A DNA stretch of 43,801 bases from Bacteroidales bacterium (GTDB lineage: Bacteria > Bacteroidota > Bacteroidia > Bacteroidales > Tenuifilaceae), in the NCBI GenBank assembly GCA_017524185.1, contig JAFWUG010000070.1, positions 1 to 43,801 of the forward strand, given 5' to 3'. The stretch's first letter is position 1; each line of letters begins with the position of its first letter. The notes under the pieces were generated by a model. The model had not been told where the DNA came from and searched no databases. It saw only the letters and a program-made list of their open reading frames with translations. The position numbers and the translations under genes are program-made. This document shows positions 1 through 8,746 of the stretch, piece after piece.

Positions 1-3000
1 AAGAGGTGATGAAATACACCGACCGCTGGGCCGACATCACCCACAAGATGGGCTACTGGGTCGATATGGAGCACCCCTACATCACCTACGACAACCGCTA
101 CATCGAAACCCTGTGGTATCTGCTGCAGCGGCTGTTCGACAAGGGGCTGCTCTACAAGGGCAAGACCATTCAGCCCTACTCACCTGCCGCTGGCACTGGC
201 CTGAGTTCGCACGAGCTCAATCAGCCTGGCTGCTACCGCGATGTGAAGGACACCACCTGCGTGGCCCAATTTGCCGCCGTGATGGACGCTAAGGCCAAAC
301 CCCTGTTCGCCGCCACCCAGTTGCCAGTGCACATTCTGGCCTGGACCACCACACCGTGGACACTGCCCTCGAACACCGCGCTGGCCGTACATCCCAACGT
401 GCGCTACGTGCTGGTGGAGACCTACAATCCCTACACCAATCAACCCATGGCCGCCCTGATGGCCAAGGAACGCCTACACGCCTATCTGCCCGCCGACACC
501 GCCGAGCTCGACTTCGATGGCTACAAGGCGGGCGACAAGAAGATACCCCATCGCGTGGTGGCCGAGTTCGCTGGCCGCGACCTGGTGGGCGTGGCCTACC
601 AGCAGCTCATACCCTGGGTGAAGCCCGAGGGCAAAGCCTTTGAGGTGATTCTGGGCGACTACGTTACCACCGAAGACGGTACGGGCATTGTGCACATCGC
701 CCCCACCTTTGGTGCCGACGACGCCCGCGTGGCCAAAGAGGCTGGCATTGCGCCCCTCATTGTGCGCGATGCCCAGAACAACGCCGAGCCAATGGTGGAC
801 AGGCGTGGTAGGATGTACCCCATCGAAAACCTACACCCCGACTTCGTGCGCAGCCACGTAAACACCGAACTCTACGGTCAGTATGCTGGCCGCTACGTGA
901 AGAACGCCTACGACGACACGCTCACCGACCAAGACACCACCCTCGATGTGGACTTAGCCGTGATGCTGAAGCAAGAAAACAAGGCGTTCCGCATAGAGAA
1001 GCACACCCACAGTTACCCCCACTGCTGGCGCACCGACAAGCCCGTGCTCTACTACCCGCTCGACAGCTGGTTCATCCGCGTAACTGCGCTCAAGGAGCGC
1101 ATGGCCGAACTCAACACCACCATCAATTGGAAGCCCACCAGCACCGGCACCGGTCGCTTTGGCAAATGGCTCGAAAACCTGATGGACTGGAACCTGTCGC
1201 GCTCGCGTTTCTGGGGTACGCCCCTGCCCATTTGGGCAACCAAAGATCGCTCCGAAACCATCTGCATAGGCTCGGTTGAGCAGCTCAAAGCCGAATGCCA
1301 AAAGGCTGTTGATGCTGGTCTTATGTCCACCAACCCGCTAAGCAACTTCGTGCCCAACGATTTCAGCGATGCCAACTACAACCAGATAGACCTACACCGA
1401 CCATTTGTCGATGACATCGTGCTTGTGTCGGCCAGCGGCAAGCCCATGCACCGTGAGCCCGACCTAATCGACGTATGGTTCGACTCGGGCGCAATGCCCT
1501 ACGCGCAGGTGCACTATCCTTTCGAGAACAAGGAGATGTTCGACAGCGTGTTCCCCGCCGATTTCATAGCCGAGGGCGTGGACCAAACCCGTGGCTGGTT
1601 CTATACCCTACACGCCTTGGCCACGCTGCTGTTCGACTCGGTGGCATTCAAGAACATCATATCCAACGGATTGGTGCTCGACAAGAATGGCAACAAGATG
1701 AGCAAACGCCTTGGCAACGCTGTAGATCCGTGGCAGGTGATTGAGCAGCACGGCTCCGACCCCTTGCGCTGGTACATGCTCACCAACTCGCAGCCCTGGG
1801 ACAACCTAAAGTTCGATGTGGATGGCGTCGAGGAGGTTAAGCGCAAATTCTTCGGCACGCTCTACAACACCTACTCGTTCTTTGCCCTCTACGCCAATGT
1901 GGATGGGTTCGATCACCAGCAGCCCGAAGTGCCCGTGGAGCATCGTCCCGAAATCGACCGCTGGATACTGTCGCTCCTCAACAGCCTCATTGTTGAGGTT
2001 GAAGATGCCTACGAGAACTACGAGCCAACCCGCGCCGGACGCGCTATTCAGGACTTCGTGAACGAGCAGCTAAGCAACTGGTACGTGCGCCTCAACCGCA
2101 AACGGTTCTGGGGCGGACAGCCCTCGACTGACAAAACGGCAGCCTACCAAACGCTCTATACCTGTCTCGAAACCGTGGCGCTGCTGGCTTCGCCCATAGC
2201 CCCATTTATCACCGACCAAATATTCACCGACCTCAATAGCGTCAGCCGCCGCCATGCCGAGAGCAGCGTACACTTAGCCCAGTTCCCCAAGGCCAACACC
2301 GCCCTAATCGACAAGGCCTTGGAGGAGCGTATGCAGATGGCGCAGAGCATCTGCTCGCTGGTGCTGGCGCTGCGCCGCAAGGTGAACATCAAGGTGCGTC
2401 AGCCCCTGAGCAAAATCATGGTGCCTGTGCTCGACGAGCGTTTTGGTCAGCAGCTACAGGCCGTGCAGAACCTAATCCTCAGCGAGGTGAATGTGAAGGT
2501 GCTGGAGCAGATAACCGACGATGCCGGCGTGTTGGTTAAGCGTATAAAGCCCAACTTCAAAACCCTTGGCCCGCGCTACGGCAAATCCATGAAAGCCATC
2601 TCGGCCCTGATTGCGCAGATGCAGCAGGCCGACATTGCTGCGCTCGAGCGCACTGGCGCAGCCACGCTCAACTTGCCCGAGGGCCCCGCCGAGATCACCC
2701 TTGCCGATGTCGAAATCACCAGCGAGGACATACCCGGTCTCACTGTGGCCAGCGAGGGCCGATACACCGTGGCCTTAGACATCACCATCACCGACGAGCT
2801 GCGCCTCGAGGGCATAGCCCGCGAACTGGTGAACCGCATCCAGAACATGCGCAAGGATGCTGGCCTTGAGGTAACCGACAAAATCAATATTGAAATAAAA
2901 CAGAGCGAACTAACAGCGCAAGTGGTTAAAGTCCATGGGACTTACATCGCAGGGCAAACGTTAGGTTTGCAAATAGTTTTAACTGATAGCCTTTGTGGCA

Positions 3001-3056
3001 CAGTTATTGATATTGACGAGGCGACAACGGTGGAACTTAAAATCACCAAATGTTAA
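1..3056 (+). CDS. ileS: Isoleucyl-tRNA synthetase, 5'-truncated by window edge
   Basis: Class Ia aminoacyl-tRNA synthetase that charges tRNA-Ile in the cytoplasm. The reading frame is open from the first bases of the window, so the N-terminal part, including the HIGH signature, lies outside; about 1017 codons are present. Visible parts are the CP1 editing domain (for example TTPWTLPSNTAL near 350-385), the catalytic fold with DxWFDSG around nt 1474-1491, the KMSKR loop at nt 1695-1709, the anticodon-binding domain after about nt 1920, and a C-terminal extension with the LEGIARELVNRIQ motif usual in Bacteroidota and eukaryotic-like IleRS. The apparent GTG/ATG at nt 6-11 is internal and not a real start. 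A beta-barrel protein gene follows after only about 20 bases. Confidence 0.97.
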   Translation, partial: EVMKYTDRWADITHKMGYWVDMEHPYITYDNRYIETLWYLLQRLFDKGLLYKGKTIQPYSPAAGTGLSSHELNQPGCYRDVKDTTCVAQFAAVMDAKAKPLFAATQLPVHILAWTTTPWTLPSNTALAVHPNVRYVLVETYNPYTNQPMAALMAKERLHAYLPADTAELDFDGYKAGDKKIPHRVVAEFAGRDLVGVAYQQLIPWVKPEGKAFEVILGDYVTTEDGTGIVHIAPTFGADDARVAKEAGIAPLIVRDAQNNAEPMVDRRGRMYPIENLHPDFVRSHVNTELYGQYAGRYVKNAYDDTLTDQDTTLDVDLAVMLKQENKAFRIEKHTHSYPHCWRTDKPVLYYPLDSWFIRVTALKERMAELNTTINWKPTSTGTGRFGKWLENLMDWNLSRSRFWGTPLPIWATKDRSETICIGSVEQLKAECQKAVDAGLMSTNPLSNFVPNDFSDANYNQIDLHRPFVDDIVLVSASGKPMHREPDLIDVWFDSGAMPYAQVHYPFENKEMFDSVFPADFIAEGVDQTRGWFYTLHALATLLFDSVAFKNIISNGLVLDKNGNKMSKRLGNAVDPWQVIEQHGSDPLRWYMLTNSQPWDNLKFDVDGVEEVKRKFFGTLYNTYSFFALYANVDGFDHQQPEVPVEHRPEIDRWILSLLNSLIVEVEDAYENYEPTRAGRAIQDFVNEQLSNWYVRLNRKRFWGGQPSTDKTAAYQTLYTCLETVALLASPIAPFITDQIFTDLNSVSRRHAESSVHLAQFPKANTALIDKALEERMQMAQSICSLVLALRRKVNIKVRQPLSKIMVPVLDERFGQQLQAVQNLILSEVNVKVLEQITDDAGVLVKRIKPNFKTLGPRYGKSMKAISALIAQMQQADIAALERTGAATLNLPEGPAEITLADVEITSEDIPGLTVASEGRYTVALDITITDELRLEGIARELVNRIQNMRKDAGLEVTDKINIEIKQSELTAQVVKVHGTYIAGQTLGLQIVLTDSLCGTVIDIDEATTVELKITKC
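2962..2969 (+). promoter_or_regulatory. Possible Bacteroidota -7 box inside the ileS tail
   Basis: TAGGTTTG matches the Bacteroidota -7 consensus TAnnTTTG. It lies about 105 bases upstream of the start of the barrel-protein gene at 3076, inside the last codons of ileS. No clear -33 element was seen, so this may be chance. Confidence 0.25.
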
Positions 3057-3075
3057 ACTTAAACCAATATATGCA

Positions 3076-3723
3076 ATGATTAAGAAATTTGCAATTGCGC
3101 TCTTCGCGCTGGCCTCTATGGCCTTTTCAGCTAATGCTCAGCTCTATGTGGGTGGCTCGTTGGGTTTCAGCAACAGCAACTCCAAAGAGGTTGACGATGG
3201 TAAAACCGAGCTCAACCCTTCGCAAACTACCATTGGCTTTAGCCCTGAGGTTGGTTTCTTCCTCTCCGAGCAGTTTGCTGTTGGTGCTTACATCAACACC
3301 AATTTCACCTTTTCAAACAATCGTGACACCGAAAATCAGATAAAATCAAATACCATCGTATGGGGCATAACCCCCTATGCCCGTTGGTATCCAATACAGA
3401 GCGATAAGTTTGGCCTGTTCCTCGAAGGTCAGCTCTTCTTTAGGCACGAGGGAGGCAAAACCAAAGTGGCTGGTGTTGCTGCCGATGCTCCCAAAACCAA
3501 TGCTTTTGGCTTGCAGATTGTACCAGGCCTTTCGTACAACCTCACCGACAACCTGCAGCTGCAGCTGCGCCTTGATGTGCTGGGTGCAAACTTCACCCAC
3601 ACCACCATCACATCGGCCGATGGCAAAAATAAGGAGATCAGCAACAATTGCGGCTTTAACTTTAACAGCCGCAATGCGCTGAGGTTGGCCAACGTTCAGG
3701 TGGGCTTCATCTACAAGTTCTAA
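3076..3723 (+). CDS. Outer-membrane beta-barrel protein (porin/OmpW-like fold)
   Basis: A secreted 215-residue protein, probably an outer-membrane beta-barrel. The chosen ATG gives a textbook Sec signal peptide (MIKKF, hydrophobic core, ANA-Q cleavage near residue 21). The open frame extends upstream into ileS, but starting there would bury the signal. The mature part alternates hydrophobic and polar residues in strand-like stretches and ends in Tyr-Lys-Phe, with the terminal aromatic residue expected of BAM substrates. It resembles the generic 'outer membrane beta-barrel' families abundant in Bacteroidota. No substrate or specific function can be assigned. A rho-independent terminator follows directly. 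Confidence 0.85.
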   Translation: MIKKFAIALFALASMAFSANAQLYVGGSLGFSNSNSKEVDDGKTELNPSQTTIGFSPEVGFFLSEQFAVGAYINTNFTFSNNRDTENQIKSNTIVWGITPYARWYPIQSDKFGLFLEGQLFFRHEGGKTKVAGVAADAPKTNAFGLQIVPGLSYNLTDNLQLQLRLDVLGANFTHTTITSADGKNKEISNNCGFNFNSRNALRLANVQVGFIYKF

Positions 3724-3753
3724 ACTTATTGATAGTAAGTAATATAGCAAAAT

Positions 3754-3780
3754 GGGGGGCTAACATTGGCTCCCCTTTTT
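3754..3780 (+). terminator. Rho-independent terminator after barrel protein gene
   Basis: GGGGGGC (3754-3760) pairs with GCTCCCC (3769-3775), with one G-T wobble and an 8-base loop. Five Ts follow. It lies 30 bases after the stop codon at 3723. Confidence 0.8.
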
Positions 3781-3846
3781 GTTTATGTGGGTTAGCAGGC
3801 GCAACAAAAAAGATGCGCAAACGTAGTGAAACGATAAGTAATTGTG

Positions 3847-3854
3847 TATATTTG
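3847..3854 (+). promoter_or_regulatory. Bacteroidota -7 promoter box upstream of dksA-like gene
   Basis: TATATTTG is an exact match to TAnnTTTG. It sits 19 bases before the ATG at 3874, just after the preceding terminator, which is where a new transcription unit is expected. The -33 element is not obvious. Confidence 0.6.
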
Positions 3855-3873
3855 CCCGTAAATTCTAAAAACT

Positions 3874-4251
3874 ATGGCTGAAGAGAAGACGAGATACTCT
3901 GACGAGGAGCTGGCCGAATTTAAAGAGATTATTCTGCAAAAACTCGATAAGGCCCGCAAGGACTACGAACTGCTCAAGAGCAGCATACGCAACGATAGCC
4001 ACGGCACCGACGACACCTCGCCCACCTTCAAGGTGCTAGAGGAGGGCGCGGCTACGCTCTCGAAGGAGGAGAGCGGCAAACTGGCTCAGCGTCAGCTCAA
4101 ATTCATACAGCACCTTGAAGCTGCTCTGGTGCGCATTGAGAACAAAACCTACGGCGTTTGCCGCGAAACGGGCAAGCTCATCTCCAAGGAGCGCCTGCGC
4201 GTGGTGCCTCATGCCACGCTGAGCATCGACGCTAAGAACAACCAAAAATAG
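3874..4251 (+). CDS. DksA/TraR-family RNA polymerase-binding protein, zinc ligands degenerate
   Basis: 125-residue protein of the DksA/TraR family, which reach into the RNA polymerase secondary channel and modulate rRNA and stress promoters, often with ppGpp. Residues 10-90 form the charged coiled coil with an acidic stretch at the tip (DDTSPT near 46-51). The C-terminal part carries the family signature YGVCRETGKLI followed by RLRVVPHAT. Of the four zinc-binding cysteines of classical DksA only Cys96 remains; the second pair is absent (HATLSI). Zn-less or Cys-poor members are known in several phyla. The gene lies between a promoter-like box and lspA (54-base gap), suggesting co-transcription with lspA. 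Confidence 0.88.
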   Translation: MAEEKTRYSDEELAEFKEIILQKLDKARKDYELLKSSIRNDSHGTDDTSPTFKVLEEGAATLSKEESGKLAQRQLKFIQHLEAALVRIENKTYGVCRETGKLISKERLRVVPHATLSIDAKNNQK

Positions 4252-4305
4252 ATGCTGCAAGGCATCTGAGTAGCATCCCCGCATACAATTGGGGGGGATT
4301 ATCTT

Positions 4306-4968
4306 ATGACATCGAATAAAAGCCTTTCGCCCGGCATTCTGACCATTGTGGTCATGGTGCTGGTTATTGTGGCCGACCAAGCCCTCAAGTTGTGGGTGAA
4401 AACCCACATGGCCATTGGCGACGAGATTCATGTGAGCGGTGATTGGTTCATACTCCATTTCACCGAGAACCCTGGCATGGCCTTCGGCATGAAGTTTTGG
4501 GGCATCTATGGCAAGTTGGTGTTAAGCGTGTTTCGCTTGGTGGCCATAGGTGCCATTGGCTGGCTGCTGCATAGGCTTGTTAAACGTGGCGTTGCCACTG
4601 GAATGGCCGTGGGGATAGGTTTGGTGCTGGCTGGTGCAGTGGGCAACATGATTGATAGCGCATTCTATGGCCTGCTGTTCGACAGCGGAACCATTTACAA
4701 TTCCGATTTGGGCTATTGGATGGCCTACGATGGTGTGTCGCAGTATGGTGGTGGCTACGCTGGATTCTTGCAGGGCTGCGTGGTCGATATGTTCTATTTT
4801 CCCATAATAGACACCACGTTGCCCAATTGGGTGCCAATTTGGGGCGGCGAGCATTTCGTGTTCTTCCGCCCAGTGTTCAACCTGGCCGATGCGGCCATCA
4901 CCTGCGGGGTAATATACCTGCTGCTGTTCGAACGCAAGTCGTTTCAAGCGTTAGAGAGTAAAGCGTAG
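4306..4968 (+). CDS. lspA: Lipoprotein signal peptidase (signal peptidase II)
   Basis: Inner-membrane aspartyl protease that cleaves the signal peptide of diacylated prolipoproteins. Four membrane helices are visible (about 10-28, 68-90, 98-120 and 185-210). Conserved motifs are VADQ (Asp24), TENPGMAFG (Asn55), GNMIDS (Asn114) and the catalytic pair Asp161 (VVDMFYF) and Asp195 (FNLADAAI). At 220 residues it is longer than the roughly 165 residues of the E. coli enzyme, mainly through a Gly/Tyr-rich insertion at about 121-158 and extra residues after the VVDMFYF motif; long forms occur in Bacteroidota. Several lipoproteins in this window (peptidase, GldK, GIN protein, repeat protein) are probable substrates. 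Confidence 0.96.
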   Translation: MTSNKSLSPGILTIVVMVLVIVADQALKLWVKTHMAIGDEIHVSGDWFILHFTENPGMAFGMKFWGIYGKLVLSVFRLVAIGAIGWLLHRLVKRGVATGMAVGIGLVLAGAVGNMIDSAFYGLLFDSGTIYNSDLGYWMAYDGVSQYGGGYAGFLQGCVVDMFYFPIIDTTLPNWVPIWGGEHFVFFRPVFNLADAAITCGVIYLLLFERKSFQALESKA

Positions 4969-5016
4969 GCATTAAGTCGAGGATTGGATTATTCAGTTTT
5001 TATCCGAAACTCAGTT

Positions 5017-5042
5017 GTAAAGGGGCGTACATCGCCCCTTAC
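5017..5042 (+). terminator. Hairpin downstream of lspA, possible terminator
   Basis: GTAA-A-GGGGCG pairs with CGCCCC-TTAC around a 5-base loop, giving ten pairs with one bulged A. No T-tract follows, so it could be a weak terminator or an mRNA-stabilising 3' hairpin. Confidence 0.5.
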
Positions 5043-5308
5043 GTATTCTATGCTGGTGGGGGTGTTGGTGCTTGAAACTACAAGATTATACAACTTGCGC
5101 TGACGCGCTGGTGTTTGGTTGTATCAATGTAAAAGTGCAGTTTTTGCCCGACACCGTTAAATCACCCGACACGCTTTTCTTCCGTGTATATTCGGCCGTG
5201 TTTGATGTCGATTCACGTCCTGTGCTTGGTGCCACCATATATCCCTCCGCTTTGTGGGGTGGTGAAATTTTTTTATGATGTATATGCTTTATAGTCAGAT
5301 GTGTAAGT

Positions 5309-5330
5309 GATAAATAAATATTTTTTTATC
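5309..5330. promoter_or_regulatory. A/T-rich inverted repeat, candidate operator of rex
   Basis: A 22-base near-perfect palindrome: GATAAATAAAT followed by ATTTTTTTATC, one mismatched pair per arm. It lies just upstream of the -33 element of the rex promoter. It is not a good match to the common Rex operator TTGTGAAnnnnTTCACAA. A weak half-site resembling that consensus (GTGAAAT) occurs at 5262-5268. The position fits autoregulation, but the identity of the binding protein is unproven. Confidence 0.35.
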
Positions 5331-5336
5331 GATTTA

Positions 5337-5369
5337 TTTGGAGTTTTTAGAATCAATGTGCTATCTTTG
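5337..5369 (+). promoter_or_regulatory. Promoter of the rex-adhE-hydrogenase operon
   Basis: TTTG at 5337-5340 (-33) and TATCTTTG at 5362-5369 (-7, TAnnTTTG) are separated by 21 bases. Transcription would start near 5376, leaving a leader of about 20 bases before the ATG at 5397. This also argues against any start codon upstream of 5376 for rex. Confidence 0.65.
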
Positions 5370-5396
5370 CAGTGTCGGAACAATGACACATTTGCC

Positions 5397-6059
5397 ATGA
5401 GCAAGAACGAACGTAAACGGCTGGTTATTCTGAGCTCCACGTTGAGCCGCCTACCCCTCTATCATTGCTATCTAAAGGATAGGCAGCGCGAGGGGCAGCA
5501 CTATGTTTCGGCCACTGTTATTGCTCAAAGTCTATCGCTCAACTCGGTGCTGGTGCGCAAGGATTTGGCCAGCATCAGCCGACTGCCGGGTAAGCCCCGA
5601 ATGGGCTTCAGTATTGCCCCGTTGCTGGGCGATTTGGAGGAATATCTGGGCTATAACAATCTCGACGAGGCGCTGATTGTGGGGGTGGGCAGTTTAGGGC
5701 GCGCCCTGCTTGCCTACGAAGCATTTGAGCAGTATGGCTTGAGCATAGTTGTTGGCTTCGATTCCGATGAGGGTTTGTCGGGTATCCGCGTGGGCGGTAA
5801 GCCTGTGCTGCCCATGTCTAAGCTGGCCGATATGGTGCGGCGGTTGGGGATACGTATTGGCATTATTACAGTGCCTAAAGATCAGGCGCAGCGCGTGTGC
5901 GATGCGCTGGTGGAAGCGGGCATTCGTGCCATTTGGAATTTTGCCCCCGTGCATTTGGATGTGCCTAGCGGGGTGCTGCTCAAGAACGAGAATTTGGCAG
6001 CATCGCTGGCCGCCCTTTCTAATGAGCTGCAGATTGCAGCTAAGTCGCTGAGCGCATAG
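5397..6059 (+). CDS. rex: Redox-sensing transcriptional repressor Rex
   Basis: 220-residue NADH/NAD+-sensing repressor; Rex homologues bind DNA when NAD+ is high and leave it when NADH accumulates, derepressing fermentative genes. Residues 5-75 form the winged helix with the recognition-helix signature NSVLVRKDLASI (49-60). Residues 88-215 are a Rossmann domain with GVGSLG (96-101), an acidic residue at the end of the second strand (FDSD, 121-124) and the NFAPVHLDVP motif (181-190) near the dimer interface. The frame is open 90 bases further upstream, but that segment lies before or within the promoter, so ATG 5397 was chosen. It is the first gene of a run that includes adhE (29 bases downstream) and two hydrogenase genes, its classical type of targets, so it probably controls its own operon. 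Confidence 0.95.
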   Translation: MSKNERKRLVILSSTLSRLPLYHCYLKDRQREGQHYVSATVIAQSLSLNSVLVRKDLASISRLPGKPRMGFSIAPLLGDLEEYLGYNNLDEALIVGVGSLGRALLAYEAFEQYGLSIVVGFDSDEGLSGIRVGGKPVLPMSKLADMVRRLGIRIGIITVPKDQAQRVCDALVEAGIRAIWNFAPVHLDVPSGVLLKNENLAASLAALSNELQIAAKSLSA

Positions 6060-6088
6060 TTTTTACCCTTAATTTTTTTCATATAGTC

Positions 6089-8704
6089 ATGCAGAGCACT
6101 AAATCAACACAAAAACAAGTCGATAAAAATTTATCGATACAGAGCGAGATTGACCAATTGGTCGATAATGCGGAAAAAGCCCTCAGGGAATTTGTTGGCT
6201 TTGACCAGGAGCAGGTGGATCGAATTGTGTATGCCATGGCCTTGGCGGGCCTGGACCGCCACAGGGAGTTGGCGCGGTTGGCGCACGAGGAGACCGGGCG
6301 CGGTGTGTATGAGGATAAGATTGTGAAGAATATCTTCGCCACCGAGTATATCTGGAACTCTATCAAACACGAGAAAACAGTGGGCGTGGTGGCCGAGAAC
6401 GAGCATGAGGGCTACGTGGAGGTAGCCGAGCCAGTGGGTATTGTGGCTGGCGTAACGCCCGTAACCAACCCCACCAGCACCACCATGTTCAAGGCGTTGA
6501 TATGCATCAAGGCGCGGAATCCTATTGTTTTTGGTTTCCATCCGTCGGCGCAGCAGTCGTCGATGGAGGCGGCCAAAACGCTGCGCGATGCAGCCATTGC
6601 GGCAGGTGCGCCCGAGCATTGCGTGCAATGGATTGAGCATCCATCGGTCGAGGCCACCATGGCGCTGATGAATCACCCCAAGGTTTCGCTTATACTGGCT
6701 ACGGGCGGTGCTGGCATGGTGCGCTCGGCCTATAGTTGCGGCAAGCCCGCTTTGGGCGTGGGGCCAGGCAATGCGCCGTGCTATATCGAAACGTCGGCCA
6801 ATGTGAAGCGTGCCTGCACCGACCTGATGATGTCGAAAACGTTCGACAACGGCATGATCTGCGCCTCGGAGCAGGCTGTGATTGTGGACCGTGTAATCTC
6901 GAACCTGTTTGAGGAGTATATGAAGGAGAACGGCTGCTATTTCCTGAACGACAGCGAGATAGAGAAGGTGTCGAAGTTTGTGATTAACGCAGAGAAGGGT
7001 GCGGTGAATCCCGATGTGGTGGGCAAGTCGGCGCATTGGATTGCGCAGAAGTCGGGCGTGAAAGTGCCAGAGCGTACCAAAATTTTGATTGCTCGGCTAC
7101 CCGATGTTGGGGCAAACTATCCGCTTTCGCGCGAGAAACTGTCGCCCGTGTTGGCCTACTATGTGGTCGATAATCATGTTGATGGTTTCGAAATGTGCCG
7201 TAAGATGCTCGACATGGGAGGTTTGGGCCACACGGCTATAATCCACAGCACCAACAACGACCTGATTGAGCGGTTTGGTCGCGCCATGAAGGTGGGTCGC
7301 ATCATTGTTAATTCGCCTTCGTCGCAGGGGGCTATAGGTGATATATATAATACCAACACGCCCTCGCTCACGCTGGGTTGCGGCTCCTATGGGCATAATA
7401 GCACAACGGCCAATGTTTCTACGGTAAATCTGATTAACAAGAAAAAAATAGCGAAGAGGAGGGCTAATATGCAGTGGTTTAAGATACCGCCAAAAATCTA
7501 TTTTGAGTACGAGTCGGTGCAATATCTCGAGCAGATGGAGGGCATAAGCAAAGCGTTTATAGTTACTGATCCTCAGATGGTTGCCTTGGGGTATGTGGAT
7601 AAGGTAACGTACTACCTGAACAAGCGCGATGGTGGTTGCCACTACCGTATTTTCTCGGCCGTGGAACCCGACCCCGATGTGGATACCGTGATGCGCGGTG
7701 TGGCCGAAATGCGGGCGTTTGAACCCGATGTGGTGATTGCTTTGGGTGGTGGCTCGCCCATGGATGCGGCCAAGGGAATGTGGCTGTTCTATGAGCATCC
7801 CGAAACATCGTTCGATGGGCTGCGGCAGAAGTTTATGGATATTCGCAAGCGTGTGGTGAAGTTCCCGCATCTGGGGTCGCGCTGCAAGATGGTGGCCATA
7901 CCCACCACATCGGGTACTGGTAGCGAGGTTACGGCCTTTACGGTTATCACCGATAAGAAGAAAGGCATCAAGTATCCGCTGGCCGACTATGCGGTAACGC
8001 CCAACGTGGCCATCATCGACCCGCAGTTTGTGGTGTCGCTGCCCAAGCGAGCGACAGCCGACACGGGCATGGATGTGCTAACCCACGCCATTGAGGCCTA
8101 CATCTCCAACATGGCCAACGATTACACCGATGGCCTTGCCTTGCAGGCCATGGATTTGGTGTTTACCTATTTGAAGCGTTGCTACGAGAATGGGCAGTTT
8201 GACCTGAAGGCCCGCGAGAAGATGCATAACGCTTCGTGCATAGCGGGTATGGCGTTCACCAACGCTTTTCTGGGCCTTAACCATAGCATGGCGCACAAGC
8301 TGGGAGGCGACTATCATATTCCGCATGGGCGAGCCAATGCTATTTTGTTGCCCTACGTGGTGTTGTATAACTCGCAGAAGCCTAATAAGTTTGTTCCTTT
8401 CCCGAAGTATGAGCGTTTTATGGCCGACGAAAAATTGGCCAAGGCTGCGCGATTCTTGGGCTTTGGCGGCAAGAATAATCAGGAGAGCATAAACAATCTG
8501 GTTGCGGCCATACGCCAGCTGATGCGCGATATGGATATGCCGATGAGCATCAAGGAGACTGGGGTCGATGAGCAATTGTTTATGGCTAATGTGCAGCAGC
8601 TCTCGGAAAAGGCTCACGATGATCAGTGTACGGGCGCAAATCCTAAATATCCGTTGGTTTCGGAAATTGAGAGCATCTATCGCGATGCGTACTATGGTCG
8701 CTAA
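6089..8704 (+). CDS. adhE: Bifunctional aldehyde-alcohol dehydrogenase AdhE
   Basis: 871-residue fusion enzyme reducing acetyl-CoA to acetaldehyde and then to ethanol with two NADH; AdhE proteins usually form spirosome filaments. Residues 1-445 are the CoA-dependent aldehyde dehydrogenase, with GVGPGN (223-228) and catalytic Cys258 in FDNGMICASEQ. Residues 460-871 are the iron-dependent alcohol dehydrogenase with GGGSPMDAAK (553-562) and the expected Fe2+ ligands Asp662, His666, His732 and His746, whose spacing matches E. coli AdhE. All key residues are intact and the length is normal. It lies 29 bases after rex and 42 before the next gene, without a promoter-like sequence of its own, so it is probably co-transcribed and Rex-controlled. 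Confidence 0.97.
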   Translation: MQSTKSTQKQVDKNLSIQSEIDQLVDNAEKALREFVGFDQEQVDRIVYAMALAGLDRHRELARLAHEETGRGVYEDKIVKNIFATEYIWNSIKHEKTVGVVAENEHEGYVEVAEPVGIVAGVTPVTNPTSTTMFKALICIKARNPIVFGFHPSAQQSSMEAAKTLRDAAIAAGAPEHCVQWIEHPSVEATMALMNHPKVSLILATGGAGMVRSAYSCGKPALGVGPGNAPCYIETSANVKRACTDLMMSKTFDNGMICASEQAVIVDRVISNLFEEYMKENGCYFLNDSEIEKVSKFVINAEKGAVNPDVVGKSAHWIAQKSGVKVPERTKILIARLPDVGANYPLSREKLSPVLAYYVVDNHVDGFEMCRKMLDMGGLGHTAIIHSTNNDLIERFGRAMKVGRIIVNSPSSQGAIGDIYNTNTPSLTLGCGSYGHNSTTANVSTVNLINKKKIAKRRANMQWFKIPPKIYFEYESVQYLEQMEGISKAFIVTDPQMVALGYVDKVTYYLNKRDGGCHYRIFSAVEPDPDVDTVMRGVAEMRAFEPDVVIALGGGSPMDAAKGMWLFYEHPETSFDGLRQKFMDIRKRVVKFPHLGSRCKMVAIPTTSGTGSEVTAFTVITDKKKGIKYPLADYAVTPNVAIIDPQFVVSLPKRATADTGMDVLTHAIEAYISNMANDYTDGLALQAMDLVFTYLKRCYENGQFDLKAREKMHNASCIAGMAFTNAFLGLNHSMAHKLGGDYHIPHGRANAILLPYVVLYNSQKPNKFVPFPKYERFMADEKLAKAARFLGFGGKNNQESINNLVAAIRQLMRDMDMPMSIKETGVDEQLFMANVQQLSEKAHDDQCTGANPKYPLVSEIESIYRDAYYGR

Positions 8705-8746
8705 AAATTGTTGAATTATAAGGTCTAACTACAAATACGTAAGGTT

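Larger units (their letters stand above)
5043..5396. other. Gene-poor interval between lspA and rex
   Basis: Together with the hairpin upstream this makes about 430 bases without a convincing gene. A 68-codon open frame (5072-5278) starts with TTG, has no recognisable domain and no promoter of its own. The right half becomes strongly A/T-rich and holds an inverted repeat (5309-5330) and the rex promoter (5337-5369). No tRNA-like or riboswitch-like structure was recognised. Confidence 0.6.

Noticed and set aside
5072..5278. 68-codon open frame in the lspA-rex gap
   Set aside because: TTG start, no recognisable domain and no promoter or coding signal. It crosses A/T-poor to A/T-rich sequence like untranslated DNA.
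6131..7036. Long minus-strand open frame (301 codons) opposite adhE
   Set aside because: Antisense to the ALDH half of adhE, rich in His/Arg/Leu as mirror frames of GC-rich genes are, and without any domain.
7097..7870. Minus-strand open frame opposite the middle of adhE
   Set aside because: Mirror frame of an intact conserved enzyme gene; no family features.
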